The notes beneath the pieces were generated by a model, which searched no databases, was not told where the DNA came from, and saw only the letters and a list, made by a program, of their open reading frames with translations. From Anaerococcus pacaensis 9403502 (GTDB taxonomy: Bacteria > Bacillota > Clostridia > Tissierellales > Peptoniphilaceae), in contig HG326663.1 in assembly GCA_000308255.3 (NCBI GenBank), positions 261,876 to 325,875 of the forward strand: a stretch of 64,000 nucleotides of DNA, given 5' to 3'. Positions 33,316 to 42,083 of the stretch are shown here, piece after piece. Position numbers and translations under genes: made by a program. Numbering within the stretch: position 1 is the stretch's first letter; each line of letters starts with the position of its first letter.

Positions 33316-34740
33316 GGGGAAAATTTTGTAATTAACGTGATTTTAGAACTATATGTAGTCTTGTTATGTATGTAATACTCTTAACTGTTTTAGAACGTAG
33401 ATAATATTAATTTCCGACAGTGTGTCGGGCAGGGGCTCTGCCAACCTCGCGGATATAAAGTAATTTATGTCTTATGTGCAATATGCAATACGCATATGTA
33501 TCTAATACTCCGCCTAAGGGGGAGTGTGCCGATTCCATACTGCATCCAGGGCATGGGGCTCTGCAACCCTTAGTCTGAGTGTAGTTCTCTCTTATATGTA
33601 ATATTATAAAGTTGTTAACATCTCCGCCTCGGGGCGCAGGGCGGTAGGGGTTGGCAGAGACCCCTTATGCCCTTCCCCGAACCCCCGACCCATTTCACCC
33701 CCGCTGCCACTGCGTGGGGCATTGTTTGGTAGGATTCACTCCGCGAATCCTGCCTTATCAGTGAGGCTCGGTACAACGAGCCACTCCATGCGGTAGACTC
33801 ACTTCGTGAGTCTTCGGATTGTTAGGAATTTATTACCTAAGCAAACTTTCAACAAAAGCTCACACAGTGAGCTTACTACTTGGTCTTCCAATAGGACATG
33901 GCGAAGCCATTCCGACTTAAATTGCTCCATGCAATGGTCGTTTGAGTCCCTGTAGTTGGGTGGCAGATGCTTGCATCTGACATCTAAGAGACGAACGTAG
34001 TGAGTCCTTAGAACTGGTTGCGGAAAAGGGGGTTTAAGGGGGAGAATTATCTTAATATAAGTATTACATAAAAGACATCATTGCACCATGACTCAAGGTT
34101 GCAGAGCCCGATGCTACACTCAGGGTAACATGGGTAGTCTGGGAATGTCTTTATATAAGATTATAAATAAAAAGACTCACGAAGTGAGTATACTACTCGG
34201 GTGATTAAACGGGCATCGCGAAGCGATCCCTCCCAAACTGCCCCCGGCGGGGTCGTTTATAGGGGGTTGCGGAAAAGGGGGTGCAAGGGGGAAAACCGGC
34301 GGGGACAATCGAAAGTCCCCTGGGTTTTCCCCCTTGGGCGAAGTATTATTTAAATAACAAAATTACATAAAAGAGAGAACTACAATTTGACTAAGGTTGG
34401 CAGTGCCCCGTGCCCGAGATTATAATAGGATTCACAGATTAGTCTGACTAAAGATCCTTCGCTTCGCTCAGGATTAGAAGGTGGGTGGATGCTCAGGATA
34501 AGGGGTGGTGAGTGTTGCTCAATACAAAAAGAAAGAATCTTTTCTCTGTACGTGTGCTTGAGACCCCTCCGCGTTGGTCGGGGTGACAGGGGGCGGTTGC
34601 TCTAATCATGTGAATTTACAGAATAGTCTTACAAAAGATCCTTCGCATTCGCTCAGGAAAAAGGTGGGGGTGTGGGGCGCAGCCCCAATTAACCAAAAAA
34701 CAACAGACCCCTTATCAAAAAGATAAAAAGTCTGTCATAA
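33316..34740. repeat. GC-rich non-coding island 1 (hairpin mosaic)
   Basis: About 1.4 kb with no credible gene and visibly higher G+C than the surroundings. It is built of modules shared with the islands at 51000-52660 and 55090-56340. One block starts CTCCGCCTCGGGGCGCAGGG (33623 onward) and includes the palindromes GGATTCACTCCGCGAATCC and GACTCACTTCGTGAGTC. A second runs from ACGGGCATCGCGAAGCGATC to CCCCCTTGGGCG (34208-34350). Two copies of AAGATCCTTCG...CGCTCAGGA lie at 34451 and 34635. No promoter, tRNA or known RNA structure was recognised. Confidence 0.7.
34712..34735 (-). terminator. Possible terminator of the transglutaminase gene
   Basis: ACAGAC and GTCTGT enclose an A/T-rich loop, followed on the minus strand by TGTTTTTTGG. 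The stem is short. Confidence 0.4.
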
Positions 34741-34800
34741 AATTTTCAATATTCAATTATCTTCTAAGCATCAAAGAGCAAATCGGTTGGTAAGGTAGAA

Positions 34801-35919
34801 CTACCTTACTACCCTATACTCCCCATTCACCATCTCAATAGATGCATTCTTAAGCCCATGATTTAGTCTCATGACACCTAATGGTCTATTGATGTCCTTA
34901 TCAATCTCGCGGCTTGGGCGCATTTCTTTGTCGCTTTTTAGGAAGTAATCGTAGATTACAAATTCATTCAGATTCTCCACATGGCCTTCGTTGAAGTTTA
35001 TGGTTGGGTCATCCCATGTTACATCTAGGTTGTACCAATGGTCGTTGATTTTTACCATATTCCATATGTGTGGCTCGCCGGTTTTTTTGCTTGATCCTGT
35101 GGCATAGCGGACGTCGAGTCCTGCTTTGCTGCCTAGTTTGTCGAAAAGTGTGGCGTAGGCGTTGCATACTCCGCCGTTGCCAAATAGGATGCTTGCTGGG
35201 TGGTATATTGAATATCCACCGCTCATAGCCTTACTATCTCCCCTATTGTATTGGTTGGCTGTGGCTATGAAGTCGTGGATTTTTAGTGCCTTGCGGTAGT
35301 CGCTGTCGTAGTCTTTAATATTATCAGCTATCCATTGGTCAGCAAATTCTTCTACCATGCGTTCAGCCTCAGCATCACCCCTGTATGATATGGTAAAGGT
35401 CACGCTGTCCACATACACTCTGCCATCTTTGGCCTTTTTTGGATTGTATTTGGTAGCTACATTCGCCCTATCATACATCGAATAGAAAAAGTACCAGTCT
35501 TCCTTGGCAGTTTCTAAAAACCAATCTGTGATTTGTTGGTTATTGGTATATGAATTTACATTTACTGTAAATTTCTCATTTCTAGCATCCAAGTTGGCTC
35601 TGATTTGATTTTTTACTCTTATATTTAGATTGTCAGTTGGTGCGTATTGGCGTTTGAATTCGTATACTTCTTCTAGTAGGGCTTCGGCTGCTGCTAGTTG
35701 CTTTTCTAGCTTATCACGTACCTTGCCCTTCACGGTATTTGGAAAATTTTCTAATAAGTATCGTGCAGTTTGAACAGTGTATTCAAGCTCTGTTGGATCC
35801 ACACTATTTGCCATCTCTTCTGTGCTTGCAGCAAATGAAGTCGGGACAATATTTGTTGTGGTATATGTACCTAGGCCTAGTCCTAGCGCTAGCCCTAGCA
35901 TGATGATTTTTTTCTTCAA
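34801..35919 (-). CDS. Secreted transglutaminase-like protein with N-terminal PxTV module
   Basis: A 372-residue exported protein. The signal peptide is followed at once by one copy of the shared helical module (about residues 43-85, YLLENFPNTVKGKVRDKLEK). In the other carriers the module is usually C-terminal. A transglutaminase/protease fold occupies the C-terminal half. Its probable catalytic triad is the Cys in NGGVCNAYA, the His in EPHIWNMV and the Asp in YNLDVTWDDP. Such domains act as cross-linking enzymes or as peptidases on the cell surface. It is the last gene of the surface-protein cluster that starts at 46899, so its partners may be the proteins encoded upstream. Confidence 0.82.
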   Translation of the reverse strand: MKKKIIMLGLALGLGLGTYTTTNIVPTSFAASTEEMANSVDPTELEYTVQTARYLLENFPNTVKGKVRDKLEKQLAAAEALLEEVYEFKRQYAPTDNLNIRVKNQIRANLDARNEKFTVNVNSYTNNQQITDWFLETAKEDWYFFYSMYDRANVATKYNPKKAKDGRVYVDSVTFTISYRGDAEAERMVEEFADQWIADNIKDYDSDYRKALKIHDFIATANQYNRGDSKAMSGGYSIYHPASILFGNGGVCNAYATLFDKLGSKAGLDVRYATGSSKKTGEPHIWNMVKINDHWYNLDVTWDDPTINFNEGHVENLNEFVIYDYFLKSDKEMRPSREIDKDINRPLGVMRLNHGLKNASIEMVNGEYRVVR

Positions 35920-36000
35920 ATTTTAATCCTTATCTATGTTTAAACTATATTATCCATATTAATATACGACCAAAATCCTCAATTTTAAAGGGATAAAAGC

Positions 36001-36027
36001 AAAAAATCTCCCTCAGAAAGGGAGATT
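36001..36027 (-). terminator. Intrinsic terminator
   Basis: AATCTCCCT and AGGGAGATT pair around CAGAA and are followed on the minus strand by TTTTTT. It ends the gene at 36032. Confidence 0.8.
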
Positions 36028-36031
36028 GATT

Positions 36032-36583
36032 TTACAGGCTAGCTAATAATTGTTCTGCTTCGATAACTAAGGCTTCAGATTCAGTGAGAATCTTGCGGAG
36101 CTTGCCGCTTACTCTCTTTACTGTCTTTGGAAAGTTGTCTAACAGATTTCTCGCTACACTTGCTTGAAGTTTATTGGCTTCGATGGCTTTTCTAAGCGAA
36201 TCCTTGGTCTTTTGCCTTTGGATCATGCCTAGAGTTTCATCATATATGTCATTTTTGACCTTGTTTATCCTAAGAGTAGCATCCTTTAGCTCATCTAGTG
36301 TTGCTAGCTCTCCTTTGGCAAGTATGACTCTAGCATTTTCGATAGCTGCCTCGTACTGAGCCTTGAGCTCTTGGCTGGTGTAGTTGTAGTAAACATCAGT
36401 ATTTACCACATTTATCACATCGTTTACCGCGCGCTCTAGCTCATTTCTCTGGCCAATGACCAGGGCAGGATTTTCTGTGCTTGTCGCGTGGGCTACATTT
36501 GTTGATATACTAGAGGCTCCAAGTCCTGCAAAGGCTAGGTTTACTGCAAGTAGGCCTCCTAGTATCTTATGTTTGATTTTCAT
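36032..36583 (-). CDS. Secreted protein: one FIVAR-like repeat plus PxTV module
   Basis: A 183-residue exported protein. A signal peptide (cleavage after a VAHA-like site near residue 33) precedes a three-helix FIVAR-like repeat (TSQELKAQYEAAIENARVIL, then ATLDELKDATLRINKVKN). The C-terminus is the shared module with NLLDNFPKTVKRVSGKLRKI. There is no wall-sorting signal or lipobox. FIVAR repeats occur in Gram-positive adhesins that bind matrix or sugars. The combination is the simplest FIVAR-plus-module protein of the cluster. Exact ligand unknown. Confidence 0.78.
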   Translation of the reverse strand: MKIKHKILGGLLAVNLAFAGLGASSISTNVAHATSTENPALVIGQRNELERAVNDVINVVNTDVYYNYTSQELKAQYEAAIENARVILAKGELATLDELKDATLRINKVKNDIYDETLGMIQRQKTKDSLRKAIEANKLQASVARNLLDNFPKTVKRVSGKLRKILTESEALVIEAEQLLASL

Positions 36584-36612
36584 TATTACTCCTATCTATA
36601 AGATGATCGTAA

Positions 36613-37664
36613 TTATCCTTGGATATTTTTTTCTATTTCGTCTAAGAATTCGCGAGCGCTTGCTGCTGCTGCCTTAGAATCAGCTAGAACTTTTTCTAAC
36701 TTATCTTTTACATTTTCTACTGTCTTTGGTGTATTGGTTAGTAGGTATTCTGCTGCTTCTACCATTACTTCATTTTTGTGTAGGGCTTTTTTTAGGTCAG
36801 CTATAGATTGCGCTAGGGCTTCATCATCAGCAGTTGCTTTTTTAGCTAGGTTTGTTTTTGCTGATTGTAGAGCGTTTAGACTTGCTTGGTATTGTTCAAG
36901 TGTTGCATTTGCAGTGTTTACTGTAGTGTTTGCAGCGATTAGGGCCTTGTTGTATTTTTCATATGACGCTTCTGTATATATGTCTTTGTCTTTTTTGATA
37001 TCAGCTGCAAGTTTGATTTCGTTTTCAAGTTTTTCTTTTGCAAGCTTAGCTTCCATACCAGTATCGATAGCGCCACGAGCTTCCATTAGTTTATTGTAGG
37101 CTTCTTCGTATTCTGTATTTAGAACAGTATTGCCCTTGCCCATGATTTCGTTAGCTTTTTTTAGAGCTTCTTCATAAGCAGTTTTTTGAGCATCTGTAGC
37201 AGTTGTATAAGCATCTGTTGCTCTAAATGCAGCATCTGTGCTAGTTAGGTTGTATAGTTCTCTGGTGTCTACTACCTTACCATTTAGCTTTTCTCGTCTA
37301 GCTTCTGCATTTTGTAGGGCTACATTTAGGGCATATGTTCCTGCTTCGTATTTTGCATCATCATATGTTGCTTTATTAGCATCTTGCTTGGTGATTTCTT
37401 CACTTAAAAGATTGATATAAGCTACAAAGTCCGTTTGTAGCTCTAAATTAGCGTTTTTGTAAACTATAGCTTCTTGATCTTTTTTAAGTTCATCAAGTCT
37501 AGTCTTAGCTTGTTCTAATTTTTCATCAAATTTTTCTTTTTAGTTTTTTCTACAGTTTGACTAGTATTTGTGCTTGTAGCATAGACTTCATTTGCACCTG
37601 GAGCTAGTAGTGCTAGGCCTAGGGCAAGTCCTGCTGCAGTTCTTAATATTTTTTTATTGTCCAT
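36613..37664 (-). pseudogene. FIVAR-like secreted protein with PxTV module, interrupted by one frameshift
   Basis: The coding sequence starts at the ATG at 37664 (AAGGAG upstream) with a signal peptide MDNKKILRTAAGLALGLALL and an ATSTNTSQ mature start. After the 43rd codon or so it runs into a stop. The missing base is in a T5 run at 37537-37541 (A5 on the coding strand). Restoring one A opens a continuous frame to 36613. That frame has two or three FIVAR-like repeats (for example NAEARREKLNGKV, NTEYEEAYNKLMEARGAI) and ends in the shared module YLLTNTPKTVENVKDKLEKV. The frame is clean for over 300 codons, so the lesion is recent, a homopolymer phase-variation state, or a sequencing error. Confidence 0.8.
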
Positions 37665-37712
37665 TTTTATTCTCCTTTGAGTATTGTTTGTCTAGCATTA
37701 TATCCATTTTTT

Positions 37713-38861
37713 CTATCTAACTAAATCCTTATATCTATCAGGGATATTGATTGGCACATCCTTGATTTGCTTGCCCGTAGCCTTTGAGTAGAATTCTCCC
37801 GCATGTATCCTAAGCCTTTGGGCTGTGAATAGCTGGTCAATCAGTTTTTCTTCCTTGCCAGCTATGGTCTTTGGATAGTTTGTAAGAAGATTTAGGGCTG
37901 TGTTGATTGCTAGTTCTTGGTCAGCGATAGCTTTTTCAAGGCCTGTTAGTGTTTCTTTAGAGACAGATGTGTAGTCCATAGTTTCCATCACTTGCACATC
38001 CGTTACCTTGCCAACAACTGGCTTGATGTGGTCATAGCTTAAGGCTTTGTTAAGGGCTGCTGTGGCAGCTGTCACCTTTTTCTCATCATAAGTATTCGCT
38101 ACTTTGGTAGCCTCAGATGTCGCCTTTTCTAGTTCAGTCTTGATATTTGCTGGCATCTTTGCATATAGCTCATCTGCCATGACTTTTTGAGCCAGGATAA
38201 TTTTATCCTTTAGCTCCCACGCCCAAATCGGCTCATTGTAGTCAGATTTTACTTGGATGCCCACTTTTCTAGCAAGTGGCTTCATGTCGTAGCGATTTAG
38301 CTCTGCCATAAGCCCTGCATAGGTTGCCGGCCAATCCTTTGGCTCGCGGACATTTTCGCTGGCCTTGTCAAAGGCTGCCTTAAACCATGCCTTTTGTGCT
38401 GGAACTAGGGTCTTATATTCAGCCAAATCAAATATCATGCTCGCTTGGCTTACCAGTCTCCTGTCTTCATCAAACATCTTCATGCCTGGCAATGGTTGGT
38501 TGCGAAGGTCTCTGCTGTCCACCCCTTCGAGGAGCGCTATACGGCTTATCTCTGGCCTTTGGAGCTGGTATTTCAGTCTATTGGCATATTCGCGTTTTTT
38601 GGCATCGTCTACCTCAGACCCATTGTGAGCGATGATATACCACTCATCAAATAGCCATTCCTTTTGTGTTTGATTTAGCTTGTCAAACTCATCCGATTCG
38701 ATGATCCTGCCCACGATATTTAGCAACCTATACATCTCTGTACTAGCATCTTCTTGGCCTTCGATAGTGATTCTAAATGGGCTAGAAGCTTCCGCCATCG
38801 CAGGACCGGCCATGGCTATAGCCATACTAAGGGCTAAGATTTTGACATTTTTTCTCATCAT
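37713..38861 (-). CDS. Secreted repeat protein (AELNR-type repeats) with PxTV module
   Basis: A 382-residue exported protein with a signal peptide ending near AMAEA (residue 25). Two to three degenerate helical repeats follow, each containing a Trp-rich helix (KEWLFDEWY, KAWFKAAFDKA) and ending in a motif like AELNRYDMKP. The C-terminal region is the shared module NLLTNYPKTIAGKEEKLIDQ, with a tail ending in INIPDRYKDL. That tail resembles the LRIPA(N/K) ends of the paralogues at 38881 and 40367. Two tandem ATGs follow a GGAGG; the second has the better spacing. Function unknown. Confidence 0.77.
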   Translation of the reverse strand: MMRKNVKILALSMAIAMAGPAMAEASSPFRITIEGQEDASTEMYRLLNIVGRIIESDEFDKLNQTQKEWLFDEWYIIAHNGSEVDDAKKREYANRLKYQLQRPEISRIALLEGVDSRDLRNQPLPGMKMFDEDRRLVSQASMIFDLAEYKTLVPAQKAWFKAAFDKASENVREPKDWPATYAGLMAELNRYDMKPLARKVGIQVKSDYNEPIWAWELKDKIILAQKVMADELYAKMPANIKTELEKATSEATKVANTYDEKKVTAATAALNKALSYDHIKPVVGKVTDVQVMETMDYTSVSKETLTGLEKAIADQELAINTALNLLTNYPKTIAGKEEKLIDQLFTAQRLRIHAGEFYSKATGKQIKDVPINIPDRYKDLVR

Positions 38862-38880
38862 TACCCTCCTTCAGGTGTTC

Positions 38881-40356
38881 TTATCTTAAGTTTGCTGGGA
38901 TTCTAAGTGGTGCAACCACAATTACTTCGCCTGTCAGCTCTTTCACTAGATTTGCAGACTCTACTTGTAGGTCATAAGCTGATCTCATCATTTTGATAAG
39001 CTTTTGCTCCTTGCCTTTTACAGTCTTTGGCAGTTCATTTAGTAAGAATTCTGCTGACTTCACTTGGCCTTGGTTGGCAACTATAGCTTGTTTTAGGCTA
39101 GCTACGGTCTTGTTTAGAGTAGCAGACTCATTAGTCTTTACTTCTTCTTTTTTAGGCTCTTCTTTCTTAGGTTCTTCTCTTGTAGAGCTATTTAGTGAAT
39201 AGTCTTTGTAATAATCTTTCACCCTATTATAGATTGGGTTGATACCTGATCCATTTAGGGCATTTCTTAGCTTTTCAATAGCTTCAGTCTTATCAATTCT
39301 GTCACCATATAGGGCTTGGCTTCTCGCATCAGATAGGACAGTTTCAAAACTATCGCGTGTTTCATAAGCTAGAGCCTTGTAGTCATCTTCATTTAGGACA
39401 TAATTTGAAATAATGATTAGCTTTTTGATTTCATTGTCATAAGACTCTTCTGTGTATTCGATGAAATATCCTGGTACATTTGTTTGTACTTTTTCAGCTA
39501 TTGGACGGATGCCATGTCTATTTAGCTCAGCCTTTAGTGCATTTGATGCTGCCTTTTGGTCTAACTCATCCCCATATAGGGCCTGAGACCTAGCGTCGCT
39601 TAGAGCTGTTTCAAACCAATCGCGTGAATTGTAGAAGAGTCTCTCATATTCTGGTGTCTTTAATATCGCATTTGATACGGTGATTAAAAATTTAATTTCT
39701 GTGTGATAGTCTGGCTCAGAATAATTGTAGAAATTAGCTGGCTGATTAACTTTTACAGCATCAAGCACAGTATTCATCGGATATCGGTTTAGCTCTGCAC
39801 GGAGCTTATTGATAGCATTTTTCTCATCAATCTCATCCCCATATAGGGCTTGGCTTCTAGCATCGCTAAGTGCAGTTTCTAGCCAATCTCTACTGTTATA
39901 ATACATTCTCTCATACTCTGGAGTACCTATCACATAGTTGGTATATGTTATCAATTCCTTGATAGTACGAGTTGATTCGCGTTCATAATAATTAGAAAAG
40001 CCTGCTGGCAAACTTCTGTATACTTGAGTCACTATTTTATAAATCTCTGGCCTATTTAGCTCTGCCTTTAGGGCATCGATAGATGTTTGCTTTTCATTCA
40101 CATTTCCATAATCTAGATTACTTTTTGCATTGCTAGTAGCTGTTTCTAGCCAATCTCTGTTGTTGTAAAAAACTCTCTTGTACTCTGGAGTAGCTTGTAC
40201 ATCTTTAGAAATTGTAATTAATTCGCTTAGTTGGCTATTTAGCGCTGTCGCACTCGCTTCTGCCACTGGGACAAAATTTGGTGCTACTACTGGTGCCACA
40301 AAAGCTGGCGCAAGGGTCGCTGCAACTACTACCTTTAATACTTTCTTACTTTTCAT
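38881..40356 (-). CDS. Secreted protein with four AELNR-type repeats and PxTV module
   Basis: A 491-residue exported protein. After the signal peptide come four tandem repeats of about 88 residues. Each has a helix pair containing YNSRDWLETALSDARSQALY and ends with KAELNR plus a hydrophobic helix. The fourth repeat is the most diverged. A short Lys/Glu/Pro linker (EEPKKEEPKKEE) follows. The C-terminal module AEFLLNELPKTVKGKEQKL ends APLRIPANLR. The repeats are more alike to each other than to those in neighbours, which points to recent internal duplication. No anchor motif is seen. A surface adhesin or wall-binding role is plausible. Confidence 0.78.
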   Translation of the reverse strand: MKSKKVLKVVVAATLAPAFVAPVVAPNFVPVAEASATALNSQLSELITISKDVQATPEYKRVFYNNRDWLETATSNAKSNLDYGNVNEKQTSIDALKAELNRPEIYKIVTQVYRSLPAGFSNYYERESTRTIKELITYTNYVIGTPEYERMYYNSRDWLETALSDARSQALYGDEIDEKNAINKLRAELNRYPMNTVLDAVKVNQPANFYNYSEPDYHTEIKFLITVSNAILKTPEYERLFYNSRDWFETALSDARSQALYGDELDQKAASNALKAELNRHGIRPIAEKVQTNVPGYFIEYTEESYDNEIKKLIIISNYVLNEDDYKALAYETRDSFETVLSDARSQALYGDRIDKTEAIEKLRNALNGSGINPIYNRVKDYYKDYSLNSSTREEPKKEEPKKEEVKTNESATLNKTVASLKQAIVANQGQVKSAEFLLNELPKTVKGKEQKLIKMMRSAYDLQVESANLVKELTGEVIVVAPLRIPANLR

Positions 40357-40366
40357 ATTTCTCTCC

Positions 40367-41524
40367 TTATTTGTATTTTGCCGGGATTCTTAGTGGGGCA
40401 ATTGTTATTTGCTCACCGGTTAATTCTGCCACTAGCGCCGCAGATTCTACTTGTAGGTCGTGGGCTTTTTTCATCTTTGTAATCAGCTTATCTTCCTTGC
40501 CCCTTACAGTCTTTGGCAATTCGTTTAATAAAAATTCTGCTGAAGTCACTTGGCCTTGGTTGGCTGCTATGGCTTTTTTTAGGTTTGCTACCAATTCATT
40601 GTCAGCAGCTGGTTCTTGTTTGCCGTAGAACTTTGCACTTGCCTTGTCAAATAATGGCTTCACATCAGACCTATTTAGCTCTGCCTTTAGGTCTTTTAGA
40701 GCCTTTGCTTGCTTTTCGGTATCTTCACCAAAGGATTGGTCTTTAGCTTTGCCATTGGCTTGATTGATCCATGTTCTATTGTCGTATGGGAGATTTTTGT
40801 ATTCTGGGAGCTTTTGGACCATACTTGCTATCTCTACCATATCGCGCAGGTCTCGAGTCACTTCTGGCTCGGTGTAAGTTGTGATCCTATCTGTGATTGG
40901 ATATCCAGATTTGCTCACTATATCTATCGCCCCGCCACGGTTTAGAGCCATTTTTAGGTTATTGATGTGATAATTTGTATTTTCTTCATCGTCTAGCCTA
41001 TCTGCACTACTTTCAGCTTGGCTTTTGTAATAGCGTATCCATCTTTGGCTGATGTCTGATAACTTGTTGAAATCTGGGTGCTTGTATACCCTTTGTGCAA
41101 TGATTACAAGGTCCTTGATTTCTGTATGATATGGCTCTTCATAGTACACATCAAAGTTTGCTGGAAGTGTCACTCCTAGGCTATCGACAATCTCGCGTAC
41201 CTTGCCCCTATTTAGCTCAGCACGGATTCGCTCTATGTAAGCCCTCTTTTCATCAGGATTCTTGCTATTAAGCTTCATGCCACTCCTTGACCCAGGAGTT
41301 GACAGCCAATATCTTTGCTCTACATAGACATTTTTCCATTCTTCAGTCTTCATCACCTTGTTTGCGATCTCAATTAGCTCTTTGATCTCTTCATTGAGCA
41401 TCTCAAGCTCAGCATTATTAGTAGCATAGGCTATATGACTAGCTGGACTCACTACTGGTCCTACTACAGGAGCGAGCATCGCTGTCGCCATCATTACCGA
41501 TACAATTTTTGCCTTTCTTTTCAT
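40367..41524 (-). CDS. Secreted protein with three AELNR-type repeats and PxTV module
   Basis: A 385-residue paralogue of the gene at 38881, ten bases upstream of it on the same strand. Signal peptide, then three repeats with the pattern YxxxxxxWIxxA...LKAELNR (for example EQRYWLSTPGSRSG, IRAELNRGKVREI). The C-terminal module AEFLLNELPKTVRGKEDKL is nearly identical to that of the neighbour, and the tail is APLRIPAKYK. The C-terminal third is far more conserved between the two than the repeats. The module is therefore under stronger constraint or has been homogenised by gene conversion. Confidence 0.78.
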   Translation of the reverse strand: MKRKAKIVSVMMATAMLAPVVGPVVSPASHIAYATNNAELEMLNEEIKELIEIANKVMKTEEWKNVYVEQRYWLSTPGSRSGMKLNSKNPDEKRAYIERIRAELNRGKVREIVDSLGVTLPANFDVYYEEPYHTEIKDLVIIAQRVYKHPDFNKLSDISQRWIRYYKSQAESSADRLDDEENTNYHINNLKMALNRGGAIDIVSKSGYPITDRITTYTEPEVTRDLRDMVEIASMVQKLPEYKNLPYDNRTWINQANGKAKDQSFGEDTEKQAKALKDLKAELNRSDVKPLFDKASAKFYGKQEPAADNELVANLKKAIAANQGQVTSAEFLLNELPKTVRGKEDKLITKMKKAHDLQVESAALVAELTGEQITIAPLRIPAKYK

Positions 41525-41573
41525 ATTATCACCTCAGTTTAGAATATATATAATATTTACCCTATTATAGCAA

Positions 41574-41597
41574 AAAAGACCCCAAAGGGGCCTTGAT
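41574..41597 (-). terminator. Intrinsic terminator
   Basis: GACCCC-AAA-GGGGCC is a short GC-rich hairpin followed on the minus strand by a run of T. It follows the lipoprotein gene at 41601. Confidence 0.6.
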
Positions 41598-41600
41598 TGA

Positions 41601-42083
41601 TTATTGTTGAGCGTCAAGTTCGTCTAGGACTGCTTGAGCTTCTGCTAGTAGTGAATTTGATTCATCAAGCATAGCTTGTAATTGGTCAGCCACGCCAGCT
41701 ACGTTTTCTGGTGTAAGTTCAAATAGGATTTCGATAGCACGAGCTTGACTTCTGTTATCAAAGATAGCTTGTTCAAGTGCTGCTCTCACATCGCCATCAG
41801 CTGTCATAGCAGAATCATCTGCCACATCATCATTCGCATCGCCTGATAGATCAGTAGCTGCATCTTCTGTAGTGTCTACTGTAGTATCTTCTGCTGCTGG
41901 GTCTACTGTCTCAGCTGTATCTGCAGTATCAGTTGTTTCAGCTGGTTCTGTAGTTTCTACTGCTGCAGGATCTTCTGCTGGGGTTTCTACTACTGGTGCA
42001 TTTTCATTTTGTACTACGCTGTCACAGCTTGCTAGTGTAAATGTAAGCATTAGTGCTGCGATGATTGTCTTAGTTGTTTTCAT
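41601..42083 (-). CDS. Lipoprotein with acidic linker and PxTV-like module
   Basis: A 160-residue lipoprotein with lipobox LASC (Cys20). A long Thr/Asp/Glu/Ala-rich disordered linker covers about residues 25-95. The C-terminus is a diverged copy of the shared module (ILFELTPENVAGVADQLQAM, then LLAEAQAVLDELD). In this copy the usual P-K/Q-T is P-E-N. It overlaps the 3' end of the giant FIVAR gene by 14 bases and is translated from within it. This membrane-tethered copy could be a receptor or a docking site for the secreted carriers. Confidence 0.72.
   Translation of the reverse strand: MKTTKTIIAALMLTFTLASCDSVVQNENAPVVETPAEDPAAVETTEPAETTDTADTAETVDPAAEDTTVDTTEDAATDLSGDANDDVADDSAMTADGDVRAALEQAIFDNRSQARAIEILFELTPENVAGVADQLQAMLDESNSLLAEAQAVLDELDAQQ

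Noticed and set aside
33316..34740. CRISPR array
   Set aside because: Repeats are of different lengths and spacing, are palindromic modules rather than uniform repeats with unique spacers, and no cas gene is present.
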